This document shows positions 6,163 to 6,927 of a DNA stretch of 6,927 bases, one piece after another. Within the stretch, counting starts at the first letter, position 1. Every line of letters begins with the position of its first letter. A model generated the notes under the pieces. That model had not been told where the DNA came from, searched no databases, and saw only the letters and a program-made list of their open reading frames with translations. The DNA comes from an uncultured Burkholderiales bacterium (GTDB taxonomy: Bacteria; Pseudomonadota; Gammaproteobacteria; Burkholderiales; Burkholderiaceae_C). Both the position numbers and the translations under genes were made by a program. The stretch covers positions 1-6,927 of the forward strand of contig CAISQQ010000383.1 in the NCBI GenBank assembly GCA_903887655.1, given 5' to 3'.

Positions 6163-6900
6163 TCAGCCCATGTGAAGGCCACCATTGCAAGAGAAATCAG
6201 CGCCCGTGGTGAAGCCTGACTCTTCGCTGGCGAGCCAGCCCACGATGGAGCCAATTTCATCGGGGGTGCCTAGGCGTTTGACCGGGATGGTGGAGACAAT
6301 TTTCTCGAGCACGTCTTCACGAATGGCACGCACCATCTCGGTACCGATGTAGCCCGGTGAGACGGTGTTGACGGTCACCCCTTTGGTGGCCATCTCTTGC
6401 GCCAAGGCCATGGTGAAGCCGTGCATGCCGGCTTTGGCCGCCGAATAATTGGTCTGACCCGATTGACCCTTCTCGCCGTTGACCGAACTGATCTGGATGA
6501 TGCGGCCCCAGCCCATCTCAATCATGTCACCCACCACTTGTTTGGTCACATTGAACATGGACGTCAAATTGGTGTTGATCACGGCATCCCAATCTTCACG
6601 GGTCATTTTCAAGAACATGCGGTCGCGCGTGATGCCCGCATTGTTCACCAAGACACTGATGGGGCCGTGCTCCGCCTTGGCTTTGGCAAAAGCGTCCACC
6701 GTGGACTGCCATTCGCCAACATTGCCCACGGAGGCATAGAACGTGAAGCCCAAGGCCTTTTGCTCGGCCAGCCATTTATCGAAGTCCCGGGTGGGACCAC
6801 AACCGGCCACCACGGTGTATCCATTTTTGTGCAAACGCTGGCAGATGGCCGTTCCGATGCCGCCCATTCCACCTGTCACATACGCTACTTTTTTACTCAT
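6163..6900 (-). CDS. phaB: acetoacetyl-CoA reductase (NADPH-dependent SDR, PHA/PHB synthesis)
   Basis: Reduces acetoacetyl-CoA to (R)-3-hydroxybutyryl-CoA with NADPH, supplying monomer to polyhydroxyalkanoate synthase in the cytoplasm. It is a 245-residue classical short-chain dehydrogenase, one residue shorter than C. necator PhaB. The cofactor-binding glycine motif is TGGMGGIG (9-16), NNAG is at 86-89, and the catalytic residues are Ser139, Tyr152 and Lys156 in ISSVNGEKGQ and QTNYSAAKAG. PhaB-specific stretches separate it from FabG: AICQRL, VAGCGP, NAGITRD (including the Asp93 that matches Asp94 of the Cupriavidus enzyme), NTVSPGYI, IPVKRLG and the ending ADFSCNGGLHMG. ATG 6900 follows an AAGAGAGA tract at six nucleotides. 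Its own promoter and any phaC/phaA partner would lie beyond the right edge. It ends 125 nt before dusA. Confidence 0.95.
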   Translation of the reverse strand: MSKKVAYVTGGMGGIGTAICQRLHKNGYTVVAGCGPTRDFDKWLAEQKALGFTFYASVGNVGEWQSTVDAFAKAKAEHGPISVLVNNAGITRDRMFLKMTREDWDAVINTNLTSMFNVTKQVVGDMIEMGWGRIIQISSVNGEKGQSGQTNYSAAKAGMHGFTMALAQEMATKGVTVNTVSPGYIGTEMVRAIREDVLEKIVSTIPVKRLGTPDEIGSIVGWLASEESGFTTGADFSCNGGLHMG

Positions 6901-6927
6901 GAACTGTCTCTCTTATTGTTAATTGAC

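Noticed and set aside
6163..6900. FabG (3-oxoacyl-ACP reductase)
   Set aside because: Several stretches, including VAGCGP near residue 31 and the GGLHMG ending, match PhaB of the Cupriavidus type rather than FabG.

Overview
The window looks like an ordinary chromosomal stretch from a G+C-rich betaproteobacterium, most likely Burkholderiales and perhaps Comamonadaceae. The evidence is a PhaB that closely follows the Cupriavidus necator protein as I remember it, the linked mcm-meaB-pccB genes, and the style of DusA. The taxonomic call is inference from recalled families; no search was run.

All six genes lie on the minus strand, so transcription runs from high to low coordinates. In that order they are: acetoacetyl-CoA reductase phaB (6900-6163), tRNA-dihydrouridine synthase dusA (6037-4868), single-chain methylmalonyl-CoA mutase (4710-2551), its G-protein chaperone meaB (2554-1352), a small LON substrate-binding-domain protein (1308-634), and the N-terminal 193 codons of propionyl-CoA carboxylase beta chain pccB (581-1, running off the left edge). 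No tRNA, rRNA, insertion sequence, CRISPR array or prophage gene was seen.

The left two thirds (4710-1) reads as a propionyl-CoA/methylmalonyl-CoA operon. PccB, with a biotin-carrying alpha chain expected just outside the window, carboxylates propionyl-CoA to methylmalonyl-CoA. The B12-dependent mutase converts the R epimer to succinyl-CoA, and MeaB guards and reloads the mutase cofactor. mcm and meaB are translationally coupled by a TTGA overlap. The LON-domain gene between meaB and pccB has no obvious metabolic role and is the least explained member. An epimerase is not in the window.

The right third holds phaB, for the (R)-3-hydroxybutyryl-CoA step of polyhydroxyalkanoate synthesis, and dusA, for D-loop dihydrouridine in tRNA. 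Gaps of 125 bp (phaB-dusA) and 157 bp (dusA-mcm) suggest separate units. The 157-bp gap is the likely mcm promoter region: it is A+T-richer and carries repeated short elements. I found no clearly novel system. The points worth a second look are the LON gene's position, the coupled TTG start of meaB with a decoy ATG, a 9-bp tandem repeat coding the MeaB tail, the oversized MeaB and DusA, and the repeat-bearing region before mcm.
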